From Thermoplasmatales archaeon UBA582 (GTDB lineage: Archaea > Thermoplasmatota > Thermoplasmata > Thermoplasmatales > Thermoplasmataceae): a DNA stretch of 6,850 bases. The notes under the pieces were generated by a model. The model made no database searches, had not been told where the DNA came from, and worked only from the letters and a program-made list of their open reading frames with translations. Position 1 is the stretch's first letter, and every line of letters begins with the position of its first letter. The stretch spans positions 12,478-19,327 of the forward strand of contig DAQB01000009.1 of assembly GCA_002502705.1 (NCBI GenBank). The letters run 5' to 3'. Below, in pieces: positions 5,258 to 6,850 of the stretch. The position numbers and the translations under genes are program-made.

Positions 5258-5567
5258 ATTCTATTTCACAATCGCTTTTCCGAGGATACTTTCAGGGTCC
5301 TGCAGGAAAGTCCAAGATGTAAGAAGGAATGCCTGTAATGCAAGCACAGTTCGTTAAAAATTATTTAAACAAGTAAGGAGAAAAACATTTCCATACAATA
5401 TAAATCACATCAAGTGTGGTTTAATAATATTGCAGTGGACCCAAAAACTTGCCGACAATCTGGATTAAAAATTATGGAATATAAATTTGAAGACAGATAC
5501 TGAATATCGCATCTTCCGAGCAATTGGCCCGACAATGCCTGTAAAGATTTTCATATATGTCCCTCCA
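5258..5567. other. Intergenic region between serS and the three-helix membrane protein
   Basis: No convincing coding frame is present on either strand. It contains a possible stem (ACTTTC at 5288-5293 with GAAAGT at 5306-5311, enclosing CCTGCAGG) and AT-rich TATA-like stretches near 5355-5370 and 5395-5404. It also holds a near-palindrome at 5401-5423. The - strand end at 5567 follows the stop of the membrane-protein gene. A small RNA is possible but not supported by any family I recognise. Confidence 0.4.
5401..5423. promoter_or_regulatory. Interrupted palindrome, possible operator
   Basis: The arms TAAA-T-CACA and TGTG-G-TTTA are symmetric around a 5-base centre, so 16 of 23 positions obey dyad symmetry. 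This size and shape fit a dimeric regulator site. It lies about 170 bases upstream of the serS start, with no nearby + strand gene, so its target is unknown. Confidence 0.3.
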
Positions 5568-6245
5568 TTAGAGTGTGTGCCAGTCAAGTCCGCTGTCTTC
5601 ATAGCTTTGCGGCTGGTATCCGCCCCATCTCTGCAGCCCTCTGCTGTTTCTATCCTCAAGTTCTATCCTTGGGGAATTTCTTGAATCCTGATATGTGCTC
5701 GAAAAGATCCTGGTGTTGAATGATTCTCTCAGTCCTTCCTCATTTCCTGTCAGTTCTGAATAGACACCGCCAGCATAACTGAATGATATCAGAGTGAGAA
5801 TCGAACTTGGGAGTATAAGCGTGAATGTCCTTATCAGGCCATATCCAGAATACAGATCCGTTATTATAGCTGAACCAGCGAAAAGCTTGCTCTGAGCAAG
5901 TGCCCCAACCCCAGTTTCAAGGTATCTGCCCACCAGTCCAAGCCCATTCGCATTGAATGGTATAAGCAGATATGCAAGAAGCACGAAAACTGCTGTTGTA
6001 ATGAGCGAAGCATGGAGTGCCTTTACAGGATTACCTGATTTTCTTCCTGATATGTATCCAGCTGCTGCCGGGCCAGCGATTGGTATCCACCACAGCAGAA
6101 TAGAGAAAACAAGAGAATACAGTATGCCTTTCCTAGCGGAATAGGCAAGTGATTTCTTCTTTGTGTTGGAATTTAGAGACGAAGTTACGGCGCGGGTGCT
6201 CATATTTCCAATCTTTTCATTCAAAAGACTTCTTTTCGTCACCAT
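5568..6245 (-). CDS. Three-helix membrane protein with polar C-terminal tail, unknown function
   Basis: The protein has 225 residues. A basic, Ser/Asn/Lys-rich N-terminus of about 38 residues precedes three predicted membrane helices at about 41-65, 78-97 and 135-161. The first is the best-conserved-looking part: LLWWIPIAGPAAAGYISGRK, with Pro/Gly-rich turns followed by a basic Gly-containing loop, a pattern seen in small archaeal membrane proteins of unknown function (DUF5518-like in style, not asserted as a member). The region between helices 2 and 3 is Gly- and Ala-rich. After helix 3 a polar tail of about 60 residues rich in Ser, Arg, Asn and Gln runs to the end. The start is the ATG at 6245. 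A later Met (residue 15, at 6203) is an alternative that would still keep all helices. It follows the phosphoglycerate mutase gene by 72 bases on the same strand but has its own AT-rich promoter region. Confidence 0.75.
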   Translation of the reverse strand: MVTKRSLLNEKIGNMSTRAVTSSLNSNTKKKSLAYSARKGILYSLVFSILLWWIPIAGPAAAGYISGRKSGNPVKALHASLITTAVFVLLAYLLIPFNANGLGLVGRYLETGVGALAQSKLFAGSAIITDLYSGYGLIRTFTLILPSSILTLISFSYAGGVYSELTGNEEGLRESFNTRIFSSTYQDSRNSPRIELEDRNSRGLQRWGGYQPQSYEDSGLDWHTL

Positions 6246-6291
6246 GGTTGTCAGACAAGGTATTACTAATACACTACTTAAGTTTTTCTAA

Positions 6292-6299
6292 TTTATATT
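6292..6299 (-). promoter_or_regulatory. Possible TATA box for the three-helix membrane protein gene
   Basis: The - strand reads AATATAAA within ATTAAATATAAATTAG, centred about 50 bases before the ATG at 6245, implying a leader of about 25 bases. No Shine-Dalgarno sequence is visible in that leader. A weaker box near 6262-6271 (ATTAGTAATA on the - strand) would suit a leaderless start instead. Confidence 0.35.
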
Positions 6300-6317
6300 T
6301 AATAATACGTGCTTTTT

Positions 6318-6850
6318 TCACGCCCCATACTTTTCAAGTCTGTCAGACAACTGCAACAGCATGTTCATGATATCCCCGCTCAATAAAGAAAGGCTTTTTT
6401 GTGAGCATGAAACCTCATCAAATTGTCTGACACCATTTGACAATATACCACCTGAAGCGAACAAAACGGGCAGAGGATCACCCGAGTGCTCTCCTGAGGA
6501 TGCTGGGGTAGAATGATCACCCGTTATGCAGATAACCGTTTCATCCAGGATCGAGAGCAATGGTCTGATTGCATAATCTATCTTCTGTATTACATCTCTT
6601 TTCAATTCAGGCGATTTATCATGGCCTGCTATATCAGTTGCCTTTATGTTCAGTAGAACAAAATCATACTTCTCAAGTGCAGTAATTACAGTATGGATTT
6701 TACCGATGTAGTCTGTGTTCACAGTACCGGTCGCACCGCCGAATTTTAGTAGATCCAGTCCTGCAAGTTTAGCAATTCCGGTAATAAGCGGGACTCCTGC
6801 AAGGCATGCAGCCTTTACCCTGTACCTGTCAGGAAACGGTTCTAAATATG
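6318..6850 (-). CDS. apgM: 2,3-bisphosphoglycerate-independent phosphoglycerate mutase, archaeal type (5'-partial)
   Basis: This metalloenzyme interconverts 3- and 2-phosphoglycerate in glycolysis and gluconeogenesis. Only the C-terminal part, about 177 residues, is in the window; the frame is open to the right edge (first full codon at 6848). It begins YLEPFPDRYRVKAACLAGVP and contains GITGIAKLAGLDLLK-type helix sequence and the FGGATGTVNTDY loop. It also has KATDIAGHD, with metal-binding Asp and His of the alkaline-phosphatase-like fold, and CITGDHSTPASSGEHSGDPL, the hallmark metal and phosphate site (Asp-His and His) of the archaeal iPGM family. A GTG at 6722 can be read as a start but lies in the middle of the conserved fold and is not the real one. 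The protein ends RLEKYGA at TGA (6320-6318). It shares strand with the membrane protein downstream; the 72-base gap does not favour a tight operon. Confidence 0.93.
   Translation of the reverse strand, partial: YLEPFPDRYRVKAACLAGVPLITGIAKLAGLDLLKFGGATGTVNTDYIGKIHTVITALEKYDFVLLNIKATDIAGHDKSPELKRDVIQKIDYAIRPLLSILDETVICITGDHSTPASSGEHSGDPLPVLFASGGILSNGVRQFDEVSCSQKSLSLLSGDIMNMLLQLSDRLEKYGA

Noticed and set aside
5298..5320. GCAGGAAAGTCC resembling the conserved GGAAAGUCC of RNase P RNA
   Set aside because: The other universally conserved RNase P segments are absent, and the next bases become AT-rich within about 50 bases, so no full RNA of that family fits.
5465..5684. Overlapping open frames on both strands at the end of the three-helix membrane protein gene
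   Set aside because: They are short shadows overlapping the 3' end of that gene, with no domain and no promoter of their own.

Overview
The window looks like chromosomal DNA from an acidophilic archaeon of the Thermoplasmatales type (Thermoplasma, Ferroplasma, Cuniculiplasma and relatives). The signs are archaeal TATA boxes centred about 27 bases before several start codons, with no room for a leader (leaderless transcripts), an archaeal-style seryl-tRNA synthetase and an archaeal cofactor-independent phosphoglycerate mutase, with moderate GC content and compact spacing. This placement rests on style and protein families only; no database search was possible.

Layout from left to right. Positions 1-337 hold a + strand membrane protein with a C-terminal zinc ribbon, probably cut at its 5' end by the window edge. 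A GNAT-family acetyltransferase runs convergently on the - strand (363-1136) from a clear TATA box. Positions 1137-1826 form the one gene-poor stretch. It contains a broken + strand reading frame (about 1243-1445) and a second weak, frame-broken reading on the - strand (about 1516-1681), and looks like the scar of a decayed gene or insertion sequence. Two + strand genes follow: a small solo NfeD-like membrane protein (1827-2138) and an isochorismatase-family cysteine hydrolase (2194-2745).

From 2751 to the right end everything is on the - strand. Read in the direction of transcription from the right edge, the order is: the 3' part of the phosphoglycerate mutase gene (6318-6850), a three-helix membrane protein of unknown function (5568-6245), seryl-tRNA synthetase (3902-5230), and a two-gene unit made of a small ribbon-helix-helix-like protein (3458-3754) whose stop overlaps possible starts of a four-helix membrane protein (2751-3449).

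Most genes are housekeeping or of unknown function and do not form one pathway. The phosphoglycerate mutase serves glycolysis and gluconeogenesis, SerRS serves translation. The part that most resembles an undescribed system is the ribbon-helix-helix-like/membrane-protein pair. Its promoter carries a palindromic TATA box, two 10-base tandem repeats directly upstream, and a 10-base direct repeat bracketing the whole element at a 50-base interval, an arrangement that suggests a dedicated, perhaps autoregulated, operator.
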